NCBI RefSeq assembly: GCF_033101155.1
Contig: NZ_JAWMPX010000006.1
Span: 124,001-188,000, forward strand
Length of the DNA stretch: 64,000 nucleotides
Direction of reading: 5' to 3'
Source: Tropicimonas sp033101155
Lineage (GTDB): Bacteria > Pseudomonadota > Alphaproteobacteria > Rhodobacterales > Rhodobacteraceae
Within the stretch, counting starts at the first letter, position 1, and every line of letters starts with the position of its first letter. The translations under genes were made by a program, and so were the position numbers. Shown here in pieces: positions 1 to 8,299 of this stretch. The notes beneath the pieces are model-generated. The model had not been told where the DNA came from. It ran no database searches and was given only the letters and a program-made list of their open reading frames with translations.

Positions 1-31
1 CGCCCGCTCCAAACAAGGCCAGATTTGTCAC
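1..31 (-). CDS. 5' end of a Rossmann-fold NAD(P)-dependent dehydrogenase, possibly D-apionate oxidoisomerase (partial)
   Basis: Ten codons run off the left edge. A GTG at 31-29 is preceded by AGGAG (complement of 40-44) at about 8 nt spacing, and the frame reads M-T-N-L-A-L-F-G-A-G. That is a typical first beta strand plus the start of a GxGxxG dinucleotide-binding loop. The gene is divergent from oiaK-oiaX with a short shared intergenic region. In known D-apiose/D-apionate catabolism the kinase and RuBisCO-like protein act after a D-apionate oxidoisomerase (ApnO), an NAD-dependent enzyme whose N-terminus I recall as similar. Seen: start, ribosome site and GAG loop. Inferred: the ApnO identity, which needs the sequence to the left. 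Confidence 0.6.
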   Translation of the reverse strand, partial: MTNLALFGAG

Positions 32-74
32 GATAGCTTCTCCTTCTGTCCATTCCCGCCTCGCAGGAATCGGA

Positions 75-110
75 TTGACAACTGGTATGATGACTTAATA
101 ACTATACCAC
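75..110 (+). promoter_or_regulatory. oiaK promoter with overlapping interrupted palindrome (candidate GntR-type operator)
   Basis: TTGACA at 75-80 is a consensus -35 element. An AT-rich stretch at 97-104 (ATAACTAT) sits at -10 distance. TGGTAT at 83-88 and ATACCA at 104-109 form an inverted repeat with 15 bases between the arms, covering the spacer and -10. TGGTAT half sites are typical of GntR/FadR-type sugar-acid regulators, although the inner part of the palindrome is poorly symmetric. The position between divergent genes would let one repressor control both. No regulator gene for it is visible in the window. Confidence 0.5.
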
Positions 111-141
111 TATGCCAAATGTCAACAGAAATGCAGCAACC

Positions 142-1533
142 ATGGATGGACCACGTAACGCGGAGAGCCCCCTCGGCGCGGGATGCCTCGTGGCATGGTA
201 TGGCGATGACTTCACAGGCGCAGCGGCGGTCATGGAGGTCCTGACCTTCTCCGGCCTTCCCGCAATCCTGTTTCTCGATGTTCCGAGCCCCGAGCAACTC
301 GCGCGCTTTCCGGAGTTGCGCGCCATCGGCGTCGCCTCGACCGCGCGGACCCAACCGCCCGACTGGATGGACCGGACGCTGCCGGATATTTTCAAGCGGC
401 TGAAGGCGCTCGGTCCCGAGTTGATCCACTACAAGGTCTGCTCGACGCTCGATTCCTCGCCAGTCTCCGGTTCCATCGGACGCGCCATGGAAATCGGGGC
501 CGACAGCCTTGCCACGACATGTGTTCCGGTGCTCGTCGCCGCGCCGAAAATGCGGCGCTACCAGTGTTTCGGCCACCTCTTTGCAGGGATGGACGAGGAA
601 GTGGTCCGTCTTGACCGGCACCCGGTCATGTCGCGCCACCCCGTCACGCCCATGGACGAGTCCGATGTCGCGCGCCACATCGCGCGCCAGTCGGACCGGC
701 TGGAGACCTGTCTTCTCTCACTCGAGGATCTCGCCCGTGGGACAGGGTTGGAGAAGGCTCCCCCCCTTGCGCCGGGGCGCCTCTGCGCGGTCTCAATCGA
801 CACGATGGACAGCGCCTCCGATGCCGCCGCCGGACGCGCCATTTGGGAAGCCCGGGCGACAAGCCCGTTCGTGATCGGTTCGCAGGGCGTGGAATATGCG
901 CTGGTCGAGCATTGGTGCCAAAGCGGTCTGCTGGACCGGGTCGCGCCGCCGACGGGGCTCGGACGCTCAGCCGGGATGATGTCGGTCTCCGGCTCGGTCT
1001 CGCCCACCACGGCCGCGCAGATCGCATGGTCGACGCAGAATGGATTTGAGGCCATCGCCTTCGATGCGTCGCGGGTCTGCCACGGCAAAGAGAGGGTCGA
1101 GCGGGAGATCGCACGCGTCGTCGACGCCTCCCTGTCCGCGCTGTCCGACGGGAAGGACCCGCTTGTCCACACAGCCGAGGGGCCGGACGATCCCGCCGTG
1201 ACACGGTTCCGCGCAGCGCTTGCCGAGACCGGAACAGATCCGCAAACGGCGAACCGGACCGTCGGCGAGGCCCTCGGTACGGTCCTGAAACGGGTGCTGG
1301 AGCGCAGCGATATCAGGCGGGCCATCGTCTCCGGCGGCGACAGTTCGGGCTTCGCCACGCAAAAACTCGGCATCTTTGCCCTCTCGGCGCTCGCACCAAC
1401 CATTCCAGGCGCCTCGATCTTCCGGGCCCATTCGGACGGGCCGATGGACGGGCTGGAACTGGCGCTCAAGGGCGGCCAGATGGGCTCGCCGGACTATTTC
1501 GCCTGGGTTCGCGACGGTGGTGGACCGCGGTGA
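142..1533 (+). CDS. oiaK: four-carbon acid sugar kinase family protein, probable 3-oxo-isoapionate kinase
   Basis: DUF1537-type kinase of about 463 residues, normal length for the family. The N-terminal domain carries the family signature AWYGDDFTGAAAVMEVL. The C-terminal nucleotide-binding domain has the glycine-rich VSGGDSSGF stretch. These enzymes phosphorylate four-carbon or branched sugar acids. Next to a RuBisCO-like protein the likely substrate is 3-oxo-isoapionate, giving the 4-phosphate. oiaX begins 19 nt downstream, so the two are co-transcribed. An in-frame ATG at 112 exists, but it lies at the predicted transcription start and has no ribosome site. I therefore prefer 142, which also lacks a strong one. 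Family is certain; substrate is inferred from context. Confidence 0.82.
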   Translation: MDGPRNAESPLGAGCLVAWYGDDFTGAAAVMEVLTFSGLPAILFLDVPSPEQLARFPELRAIGVASTARTQPPDWMDRTLPDIFKRLKALGPELIHYKVCSTLDSSPVSGSIGRAMEIGADSLATTCVPVLVAAPKMRRYQCFGHLFAGMDEEVVRLDRHPVMSRHPVTPMDESDVARHIARQSDRLETCLLSLEDLARGTGLEKAPPLAPGRLCAVSIDTMDSASDAAAGRAIWEARATSPFVIGSQGVEYALVEHWCQSGLLDRVAPPTGLGRSAGMMSVSGSVSPTTAAQIAWSTQNGFEAIAFDASRVCHGKERVEREIARVVDASLSALSDGKDPLVHTAEGPDDPAVTRFRAALAETGTDPQTANRTVGEALGTVLKRVLERSDIRRAIVSGGDSSGFATQKLGIFALSALAPTIPGASIFRAHSDGPMDGLELALKGGQMGSPDYFAWVRDGGGPR

Positions 1534-1552
1534 AGCAATACGGGAGCCCCCC

Positions 1553-2821
1553 ATGTCACGCAGCATGATCACTGTAACCTACCGGATCGAAACGCCCGGC
1601 GATGTCGAGGCGCTTGCCGCGCGGATCGCAGCGGACCAGTCGACCGGCACCTTCACCGACCTGCCCGGCGAGACGGAGGCCGTCCGCGCCCGATGTGCCG
1701 CGCGCGTGACGGCCATCACCCCACTCGCTCCCGTCCCGACGCCGTCCTTCCCGGATCCCGGCGGGCATGGCCCCTATAACCGCGCCGATGTTGCGGTCAC
1801 CTACCCGCTGGAAGCGGTCGGGACCGATATCGCCGCGCTGGCGACCATAACCATCGGCGGCGTCTTCGCCATTCGGGGCGCCACCGGCATCCGCGTGATG
1901 GATATCGACCTGCCGCCGGAATGGGCCTGTCATCCCGGCCCGCAATTCGGCATCGAAGGCTCGCGCCGGCTCATGGGCGTGGCCGAAGGGCCAATGATCG
2001 CCTCCATCATCAAGCCCTCCCTCGGTCTGCTGCCGGAGGAGACGGCGCGCGTCGTGGCACAGCTCTGCGAGGCCGGCGTGGACTTCATCAAGGATGACGA
2101 GAAGCTGATGAGCCCGGGCTATTCGGCGCTCGAAGACAGGGTCAACGCGATCATGCCGGTCATCCATGACCACGCCCAACGCACGGGCAAGACGGTGATG
2201 TATGCGTTCGGCATTTCCTCCGCCGACCCGGACGAGATGATGCGCAACCATGATCTCGTGGCCCAGGCCGGCGGCACGGCGGCGGTGGTCAACATCAACT
2301 CCATCGGCCATGGCGGCATGACCTTCCTGCGCAAGCGTTCACGCCTGTGCCTGCATGCCCATCGCAATGGCTGGGACATCCTCACCCGCCATCCCGGCCT
2401 CGGCATGGAGTTCCGCGCCTATCAGAAGATCTGGCGCCTGCTCGGGGTCGACCAATTCCAGATCAATGGAATACGGGCCAAATACTGGGAGCCCGACGAG
2501 AGCTTCGTCCGCTCCTTCCACGACCTGGCCGAGCCAATCTTCTCCCCCGCCGATAGACCTCTTCCGGTTGTCTGTTCCGGGCAATGGGGCGGACAGGCCG
2601 TCGACACCTATCGGCGGACAGGGCGCAGCCTTGACCTGATGTATCTCGCGGGCGGTGGCATCCACGGACACCCTTCAGGGCCGGCCGCCGGCGTGCGCGC
2701 GATCCGTCAGGCGTGGCAGGCCGCCGAGCGCGGTGTTGAGCTGTGCGACCACGCGAAGGATCATCCCGAACTGGCAGCCGCGCTCGACAAATGGGGCGAG
2801 AACGACCGCCCGAACGCGTGA
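1553..2821 (+). CDS. oiaX: RuBisCO-like protein, probable 3-oxo-isoapionate-4-phosphate transcarboxylase/hydrolase
   Basis: 422 residues with the RuBisCO large-chain fold. The metal-binding motif is intact (FIKDDEKLM, matching the carbamylated lysine plus Asp and Glu of RuBisCO), and the loop GGGIHGHPSGPAAG corresponds to the phosphate-binding SGGIH segment. The first active-site motif reads IIKPSLGL where true RuBisCO has KPKLG, so the second lysine is serine. It is therefore a RuBisCO-like protein and not a CO2-fixing enzyme. The start follows GGGAG at a good distance. Paired with a DUF1537 kinase, the best known match is OiaX, which splits 3-oxo-isoapionate 4-phosphate into 3-phosphoglycerate-level and glycolate-level products. 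A related decarboxylase-type RLP cannot be excluded. Confidence 0.82.
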   Translation: MSRSMITVTYRIETPGDVEALAARIAADQSTGTFTDLPGETEAVRARCAARVTAITPLAPVPTPSFPDPGGHGPYNRADVAVTYPLEAVGTDIAALATITIGGVFAIRGATGIRVMDIDLPPEWACHPGPQFGIEGSRRLMGVAEGPMIASIIKPSLGLLPEETARVVAQLCEAGVDFIKDDEKLMSPGYSALEDRVNAIMPVIHDHAQRTGKTVMYAFGISSADPDEMMRNHDLVAQAGGTAAVVNINSIGHGGMTFLRKRSRLCLHAHRNGWDILTRHPGLGMEFRAYQKIWRLLGVDQFQINGIRAKYWEPDESFVRSFHDLAEPIFSPADRPLPVVCSGQWGGQAVDTYRRTGRSLDLMYLAGGGIHGHPSGPAAGVRAIRQAWQAAERGVELCDHAKDHPELAAALDKWGENDRPNA

Positions 2822-2870
2822 CAGGATCTCGGTGGCTCACCGAAATGCCTTGAAAGCCTGCGCCGCCCGG

Positions 2871-2902
2871 CAAAAGAGGCTGACCGGTCCGACCGGTCAG
2901 CC
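2871..2902 (-). terminator. Rho-independent terminator overlapping the hybrid-kinase stop codon
   Basis: An 11-bp perfect stem (GGCTGACCGGT at 2878-2888, ACCGGTCAGCC at 2892-2902) with a 3-base loop is followed on the minus strand by TCTTTTG. The TGA of the kinase gene (2897-2899) lies inside the stem. It also sits at the end of oiaX and may act for both convergent genes, although the plus side has no T-run. Confidence 0.65.
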
Positions 2903-5458
2903 GAGATATCGCGACAGCAGGTCGGCCAGGTGCTGCCGCCGGAACGGCTTGCTCAGCAACACGACCCCACATTCCGTCAGGTCCTTGTCGAGGCCAGTCT
3001 CCACCGGATAGCCTGAGATCAGCGCAACCGGCAGATCGGGGCGCTGGCGCTGGAGGCTCCGAGCGAGATCCAGACCGCTCTCCCCACCGGGAAGCACCAC
3101 GTCGCTCAGAAGAAGATCCACCGAAGCCCCGCTTTCAAGGCAGTCGCGCGCGCTGGCGACGCTATAGGCCTCGCGCACCTGATAGCCGAGCGCCTCGATC
3201 ATCCGTCGGCCGAGCTGTCGCACCTCCGGATCGTCCTCGACCAGAAGCACTGTCCCGCACGCCCTCGTCGCGACGACCGGACCGGCGTCGTGCTCGACCG
3301 CGTCGGCCGGCCTTGGTGCGGAGGGCAACGTCATCGTGACCACCGTGCCGGCGCCCGGCTCCGAGGCGAGTTCCAACTGCCCGCCGGACTGCATGACGAA
3401 ACCATAGACCATCGACAGGCCCAGTCCGGATCCCTCGCCCACGCCCTTGGTGGTGAAGAACGGCTCGACCGCCCGCGCCCGTGTCGCTTCGCTCATGCCC
3501 GTGCCGGTGTCGCGCACGATGATGCGGGTGCGAGCCGCCGGATCATCGCCACTGGCCGCGCGACAGGCACGGATGTCCAACCTGCCGCCCCGAGGCATGG
3601 CATCGCGCGCGTTCAGCGCGAGGTTGAGAAGCGCCGTCTCGAGCTGGCCCGGATCGGCCAGCGCAGGCGGAACATCGTCCTCGGCCTGCACCACCACGTC
3701 GATCTGCTCGCCGAGAGTCCTGTCGAGGATCGGGTGCATGTCGTCTAGAAGCCTGGCCAGATCGACCGGGCGGGACCGCAGCGGCTGCTGTCTCGCGAAG
3801 GAGAGCAGCCGCCGCGTCAGTTCGGTTCCGCGCGCCGTCGCCCGAAGGATCGGCCCGGTCAGGTCCTCTTGCGCCCCGGCCTCTACCTCGAGCAGTTCCG
3901 CATTCCCCTGGATCACCTGCATCAGGTTGTTGAAATCATGCGCAATCCCGCCCGAAAGCTTGCCGATGGCTTCCAGTTTCTGGCTCTCTTGCAGCTTTCG
4001 CTCCAGCGACTGGCGCTCGGTCACATCGCGAAAGACCATCACGGCGCCGGTGATCTGCCCGCTGGCTTCCCGGATCGGCGCGGCGGAATCGCTGACGGCA
4101 TATTCGCTGCCATCCCGGCCAAGCAGGATGGTGCCACGACCCAGTTCGATGATCTTGCCCGACCGGAGACACTGGCTGATCATGTTTTCTGCGGGTGTCC
4201 GGCCGTCCTCCTGCACAATCCTGAACACCTCTGACACCGGCGCTCCGGTCGCCTCGGCCAGCGACCAGCCGGTGAGCGTTTCCGCGACCGGGTTGAGATA
4301 GGTCACCCGCCCATCGGTATCCGTGGTGATGACCGCATCGCCGATGGATTGCAGCGTCACCTCCGCCCGTTGTCGCTGGGCAAATTCGGACGCTTCAAGC
4401 TCGCCGATCGTTCGCCGCAAACGGTCGGTCATCTCGGCCAGGGTTCCGCCAAGGCCCCGGATCTCGCGCGGCCCCGACACCGCCACCGGCGTTTCCAGTT
4501 CGCCCTCGGAGATCCTGCGGGCCGACCGTGCCAAACGCTCGACCGGGCCAACCATGGCCTGGATCTGGCTCAGCGCCAGGGCCGACACGATGACAAGCAG
4601 GATCGCGGTGCTCAGGAAAGTCATGTTCCGCGTGTCGCGGGCGGGGCGCAGCGCCTCGTCGAGCGAACGGCTCACGATGACAAAGGCCGGGTCCTGAACA
4701 TAGGAGAGCGGTTCGATCGCGACCAGACCGTCGCTTCCGTCCGGCAACACGTAGGCGCCATTGCCAGATGGCACGGGATAGACCGTCGAGGACAGGGACA
4801 CGGAGGGCGCCGGATGCGCCAGGACACGCCCGTCCCCATCGACAACGAACGCCACGGTTTCGCCCGGCAGGTCCAGATCGGCGAGCAGGTCCCAGATCTG
4901 CTTGAAGCGCACATGGGCAAGCAGGAAACCGGCAATTTCGCCAGTGCGCCGCTGCAGGATCGGGACCGTTATGTCGAGCAGGGGTTCCCGCAGGTCGGTG
5001 TCGAAGATCAGCGGCCCGGTATAGACATCGTGGTTGTCCCAGAAGGCCGGGTCCATCGGCAACCGTGCATGCCCGACGACGTTTTCCGCCGGCGCGGGCC
5101 GGGTCCGTGAGGCGAAACTGACGATCTCGCCATCCGCCGCGAGAAGAAGCAGGTCCTGGTAGACATTGTCATGAGCGAGCATCCGTCCGAGCGTGGCGTT
5201 TTGTTCCGAGACCGACATCTCGATCAGGACATTGGTGCGCTCCAGAAGCCGGAGTTCCCCTTGCCGGGCCGACAGGAAGGCAGCAACCTCGCTCTCGACA
5301 TGGAGCGCCAGCTGGCTCTGCAGGGCGAGGCTCTGCCGGGACAGTTCCTCGGCACTGCGGTGACCGGCAAGGAGCCCCAGCAGCAATATCGGCAGCGTGG
5401 CCACGCCGACCATGACGACATATGTTCTCGCGCGAAGACTATCCAACACCGCAGGCAT
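2897..5458 (-). CDS. membrane hybrid sensor histidine kinase (dCache-HAMP-PAS-HisKA-HATPase-REC)
   Basis: About 853 residues. A first membrane helix (about residues 13-32) is followed by a periplasmic double-Cache-like sensor to about 275, a second helix at about 280-300, HAMP, PAS (about 370-480), a HisKA domain with the phospho-accepting His in GIAHDFNN, an ATPase domain (NARDAMPRGG, VRDTGTGM, GSGLGLSMVYGF) and a C-terminal receiver with its aspartate in LLLSDVVLPGG. It lies just behind an anchored ABC-type binding protein whose stop is 33 nt upstream, so the two form an operon. TTG at 5485 would add nine residues. I chose ATG at 5458 because AAAGGGGG precedes it, though the spacing is short. 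Signal unknown; no separate output regulator is adjacent. Confidence 0.88.
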   Translation of the reverse strand: MPAVLDSLRARTYVVMVGVATLPILLLGLLAGHRSAEELSRQSLALQSQLALHVESEVAAFLSARQGELRLLERTNVLIEMSVSEQNATLGRMLAHDNVYQDLLLLAADGEIVSFASRTRPAPAENVVGHARLPMDPAFWDNHDVYTGPLIFDTDLREPLLDITVPILQRRTGEIAGFLLAHVRFKQIWDLLADLDLPGETVAFVVDGDGRVLAHPAPSVSLSSTVYPVPSGNGAYVLPDGSDGLVAIEPLSYVQDPAFVIVSRSLDEALRPARDTRNMTFLSTAILLVIVSALALSQIQAMVGPVERLARSARRISEGELETPVAVSGPREIRGLGGTLAEMTDRLRRTIGELEASEFAQRQRAEVTLQSIGDAVITTDTDGRVTYLNPVAETLTGWSLAEATGAPVSEVFRIVQEDGRTPAENMISQCLRSGKIIELGRGTILLGRDGSEYAVSDSAAPIREASGQITGAVMVFRDVTERQSLERKLQESQKLEAIGKLSGGIAHDFNNLMQVIQGNAELLEVEAGAQEDLTGPILRATARGTELTRRLLSFARQQPLRSRPVDLARLLDDMHPILDRTLGEQIDVVVQAEDDVPPALADPGQLETALLNLALNARDAMPRGGRLDIRACRAASGDDPAARTRIIVRDTGTGMSEATRARAVEPFFTTKGVGEGSGLGLSMVYGFVMQSGGQLELASEPGAGTVVTMTLPSAPRPADAVEHDAGPVVATRACGTVLLVEDDPEVRQLGRRMIEALGYQVREAYSVASARDCLESGASVDLLLSDVVLPGGESGLDLARSLQRQRPDLPVALISGYPVETGLDKDLTECGVVLLSKPFRRQHLADLLSRYLG

Positions 5459-5491
5459 CGCCCCCTTTGAAAACACCTGTCGCAAAAGCCG

Positions 5492-6529
5492 TCATCGTTC
5501 CGTCGCCTCTCCCCAGCCGTCGTCGTGCAGAATATGGTCGGCCAGTTGCAGGATTTCCTCCGGGAGCTCGAGCCCGATCCGCTCGGCGGCGGCCACGTTG
5601 ATCAACAGATAGAACTCTGCGCTTTCGACCGGCATCGTCGCCGGGTCCCTGCCGCGGAGGATACGGTCCGCGATGGCCGCTGCCTGCTCGCCCGCCTCGT
5701 GGTGAACGATCCCGTAGGCCATCAGCGCCCCGGCCTCGACCTGCGCCGCGCTCGGCGCGGAGACCGGAAGCCCGCGCGTATGCGCCGTGGCCAGGATTGT
5801 CTCGACCTCGCGGTTCACCCTGCTGTCAGGCAACAGGAAGATCGCGTCGGTCTCCGGCGGGATCTCGGCCAGGCGGGCCCGCACCCCGGCGCTGTCCTCC
5901 GCATGGGCATGCACAAGGGTCAGCCCGAGCGCGGCCGCTGTCGGCGTGATCTGCTCGATGGCGGAGCGCGGTGCGGCGTCGGTTGGATCATAGGGAACCC
6001 AGACAGTGCGTATGTCCGGTAGAATATCTTTCAGCAGGTCCAGGCGCCGCGCCTGGTTGTTGCTCAGCATCACGCCGGTCATGTTGCCGCCCGGCCGCGT
6101 GAGATCGCTCATGACTCCGGCAACAATCGGGTCCGCAATCACACCGAACACCACCGGAACACCGCTCTCCCACGACGCCTTCCACGCCGCAATGCCGGTC
6201 GGCGTGCCAGCGGTGAAGATCAGGTCTGCGCCCTGCCCGATCATGTCCTGAATGCTCTGCTCGAGCGCATGGTTGGGTGTCGGCTGCCCGGAGAACAGGA
6301 AGGTGGCTGTTTCCCCCGCGCGATAGCCAAGCGCGCGCAGTCCGGCGCGAAACCCGTCCACATTCCGCATCCCGTTCGGGTTGTTCGTGATCATGCCGAT
6401 GGAGACACGCGCGTCGCCCGGGCCGTCATCCTCCCGCGACATGAGACGCGGGATCGTCGCTAAGACGAGTAGAACAAGCACCAGTCCGATGCCTGCTCCC
6501 AGAAGTCCCGGGGATTTCTGTTGCTTCAT
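5492..6529 (-). CDS. ABC-type substrate-binding protein (ABC_sub_bind/TrpX-like), membrane-anchored
   Basis: 345 residues. A single N-terminal hydrophobic segment (about residues 7-27) is followed by acidic residues without a clear cleavage site, so it probably stays anchored facing the periplasm. The body matches the ABC_sub_bind family: an early IGMITNNPNG strand, ADLIFTAGTPTGIAA and GVIADPIVAGVMSDLTRPGGNMTGV. Family members usually feed a permease and ATPase (TrpXYZ-like), but neither is encoded nearby. The next gene in the operon is a sensor kinase with an extracytoplasmic domain. I infer a sensory role: the protein binds a ligand and presents it to the kinase. Ligand unknown. Confidence 0.82.
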   Translation of the reverse strand: MKQQKSPGLLGAGIGLVLVLLVLATIPRLMSREDDGPGDARVSIGMITNNPNGMRNVDGFRAGLRALGYRAGETATFLFSGQPTPNHALEQSIQDMIGQGADLIFTAGTPTGIAAWKASWESGVPVVFGVIADPIVAGVMSDLTRPGGNMTGVMLSNNQARRLDLLKDILPDIRTVWVPYDPTDAAPRSAIEQITPTAAALGLTLVHAHAEDSAGVRARLAEIPPETDAIFLLPDSRVNREVETILATAHTRGLPVSAPSAAQVEAGALMAYGIVHHEAGEQAAAIADRILRGRDPATMPVESAEFYLLINVAAAERIGLELPEEILQLADHILHDDGWGEATER

Positions 6530-6932
6530 GATCCGGATTCTCTTGAGACAGCCCGGGGGCCGTCGCTGCGCGTTCCTTGATGTCAGCGCACTCGGGAATT
6601 GCAAGGCGTCCCTTTGCCTCTACCATAGGGAGACAGGTTTCATCGTCCTGCGCCTATTGGACCAACCTGCTTGCAAGTCTCTGTCTGGATTGCGCTGTCT
6701 TCTTTAATTCGGGCAACGATTTGCGCGCTTCCGGCCTTCGACGCGACAAAATGCAACGATTTCGAAATGGATCTGGTGCGCGCCATGACTGGTGTCGCGA
6801 AACCGCCCCGTCTCCGCAGTCCCATCCCGCCCCTCGCCCCCCGTTTCCCGTGCCCCATATCGATCCTGCGGATTGTGATCGCGGCCGTTCCATGGCAACA
6901 CCCTCGAAACATGACAGAATGGCTCCAGGGGA
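6530..6932. other. intergenic region between divergent genes
   Basis: 403 bp between the binding-protein gene and the AraC-type regulator. It must hold both promoters. I found no convincing reading frame, repeat or RNA. A GGGGA ribosome site lies directly before 6933. Confidence 0.5.
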
Positions 6933-8105
6933 ATGATGGACGAGCTCATGTTCACCGGCATGGTCCATGCCTGCTTCACCGCCACGTTCCTTGCCGCCAA
7001 GCGCGGCCGGACACTAAATGACACGGTGCTCGCGGTCTGGATGATCTTCATGGCCTTGCCACTCTTGTCCGGCGTGGCTGGCCGCTTCTTCGATGGCATC
7101 TCGATCCCGGTGCTGAGGTCAAACCTGATCTACCCGCTCACCTACGGCCCCTTCCTCTGGCTTTACGTCCAGACGCTGACCGGCCATATCGGGCAGCTCC
7201 GGCCAGCGCATCTTGTCCATTTCGCACCCTTTGCCGCTATCAGCCTCTTCCAGTTGCTGTCCGGCTGGACACCAGCCATGCCCAACCCGACGGATGAAAG
7301 CTTCAGCCCGGTCGTGCGCTTGATCGGCGCCGTGAACCTGGCGCTGTTGCTGGCCTATACCGTGGCGGTGATCTGGCGGCTGCGACAGCATGGCCGGGAA
7401 GTGGTCGAGCATTTCTCCGAGCTTTCGAGCGGTGTTACGCTGGTCTGGCTCTACTGGGTCACGCTCGGCGTTTTCGGCGTTTTCCTGCTGCTTTTTCTCG
7501 GCTCCGCCCTGTCGATCAACACGCTGCTCCCCATCCATATCGCGGCCCTCGTTGCCTTCATCCTCACGCTGAGCTTCTTCGGCCTGCGCCAAGCGCAGGT
7601 CTTCGACCGGAAGGCGGCGGGGTCCGAGCCGACAATGTCCGCTCCCCGGGCCGTCGAACACACAGTCCCGGCTATGCCGGAGCCTGCTGGGCCTCAGGAT
7701 TCCGGTACTGAAACCGAGGGCGACAGCAATTCCCGCTACAGCCGCTCCGGGCTTACCGAAGAGCGCGCCGAGCGGATCTCGCGCAAGCTCGAAGCCTTCA
7801 TGCGCGAGGACCAGCCTTATCTCGATGCCGAGCTGACGATCGAGAAGCTCGCAAAGCGGATGGCGGTTCCGCGCCACTACCTCACACAGGTCATCAGCGA
7901 ACGGCATGGGAAGAATTTCTACCTCTTCGTCAACGAGTACCGGATCGAAGCCGTCAAGGCCGCGTTGCGGGACCCGGACGGCGCGGAACGTACCCTGCTC
8001 GACATCGCCTATGCCGCCGGATTCAACTCCAAGTCGACCTTCAACACCGCTTTCAAGCGGCTAACGGGAATGACACCGTCGCAATATCGTCGGCAGATGT
8101 CCTGA
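6933..8105 (+). CDS. AraC-family transcriptional regulator with N-terminal multi-pass membrane domain
   Basis: 390 residues. About seven hydrophobic segments fill residues 1-225 (for example the stretches around FMALPLLSGVAG, LALLLAYTVAVIW and VFGVFLLLFLG). A polar linker follows, then a C-terminal AraC/XylS DNA-binding domain (about 285-388) with two helix-turn-helix units and the family signature DIAYAAGFNSKSTFNTAFKRLTGMTPSQYRR. It is a one-component membrane-tethered regulator that would sense something in or across the membrane. It lies 194 bp upstream of the flavoprotein-ferredoxin-reductase operon on the same strand, so that operon or the divergent kinase pair are the obvious candidate targets. 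Ligand unknown. Confidence 0.85.
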   Translation: MMDELMFTGMVHACFTATFLAAKRGRTLNDTVLAVWMIFMALPLLSGVAGRFFDGISIPVLRSNLIYPLTYGPFLWLYVQTLTGHIGQLRPAHLVHFAPFAAISLFQLLSGWTPAMPNPTDESFSPVVRLIGAVNLALLLAYTVAVIWRLRQHGREVVEHFSELSSGVTLVWLYWVTLGVFGVFLLLFLGSALSINTLLPIHIAALVAFILTLSFFGLRQAQVFDRKAAGSEPTMSAPRAVEHTVPAMPEPAGPQDSGTETEGDSNSRYSRSGLTEERAERISRKLEAFMREDQPYLDAELTIEKLAKRMAVPRHYLTQVISERHGKNFYLFVNEYRIEAVKAALRDPDGAERTLLDIAYAAGFNSKSTFNTAFKRLTGMTPSQYRRQMS

Positions 8106-8299
8106 TTCAGCGGCGCATATAAAAAACTGAAATAAGTGAACAATACTGAACCGCCGCGCAATTCGGACGCGCTGCGGTCAGCCCCCACCGGGTTCGGGAT
8201 CAGCGGGGCGAACGACCCGCGCGCCCGGCCACACTACCTGCCTCTTGAGCTTCCAACGAGCCACGACACGAACAGGCCCGGTCGCACAAGGAACAGTAG

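Noticed and set aside
558..1469. Long reading frame antisense to oiaK (303 codons), and similar long antisense frames throughout the window
   Set aside because: In GC-rich DNA with strong third-position bias, long frames opposite real genes are expected. These lack ribosome sites, have Arg/Ser/Pro-rich random composition and overlap genes with clear families.
1553..2821. True RuBisCO large subunit (CO2 fixation)
   Set aside because: The KPK active-site motif is KPS, there is no small subunit or phosphoribulokinase, and the partner is a DUF1537 kinase.
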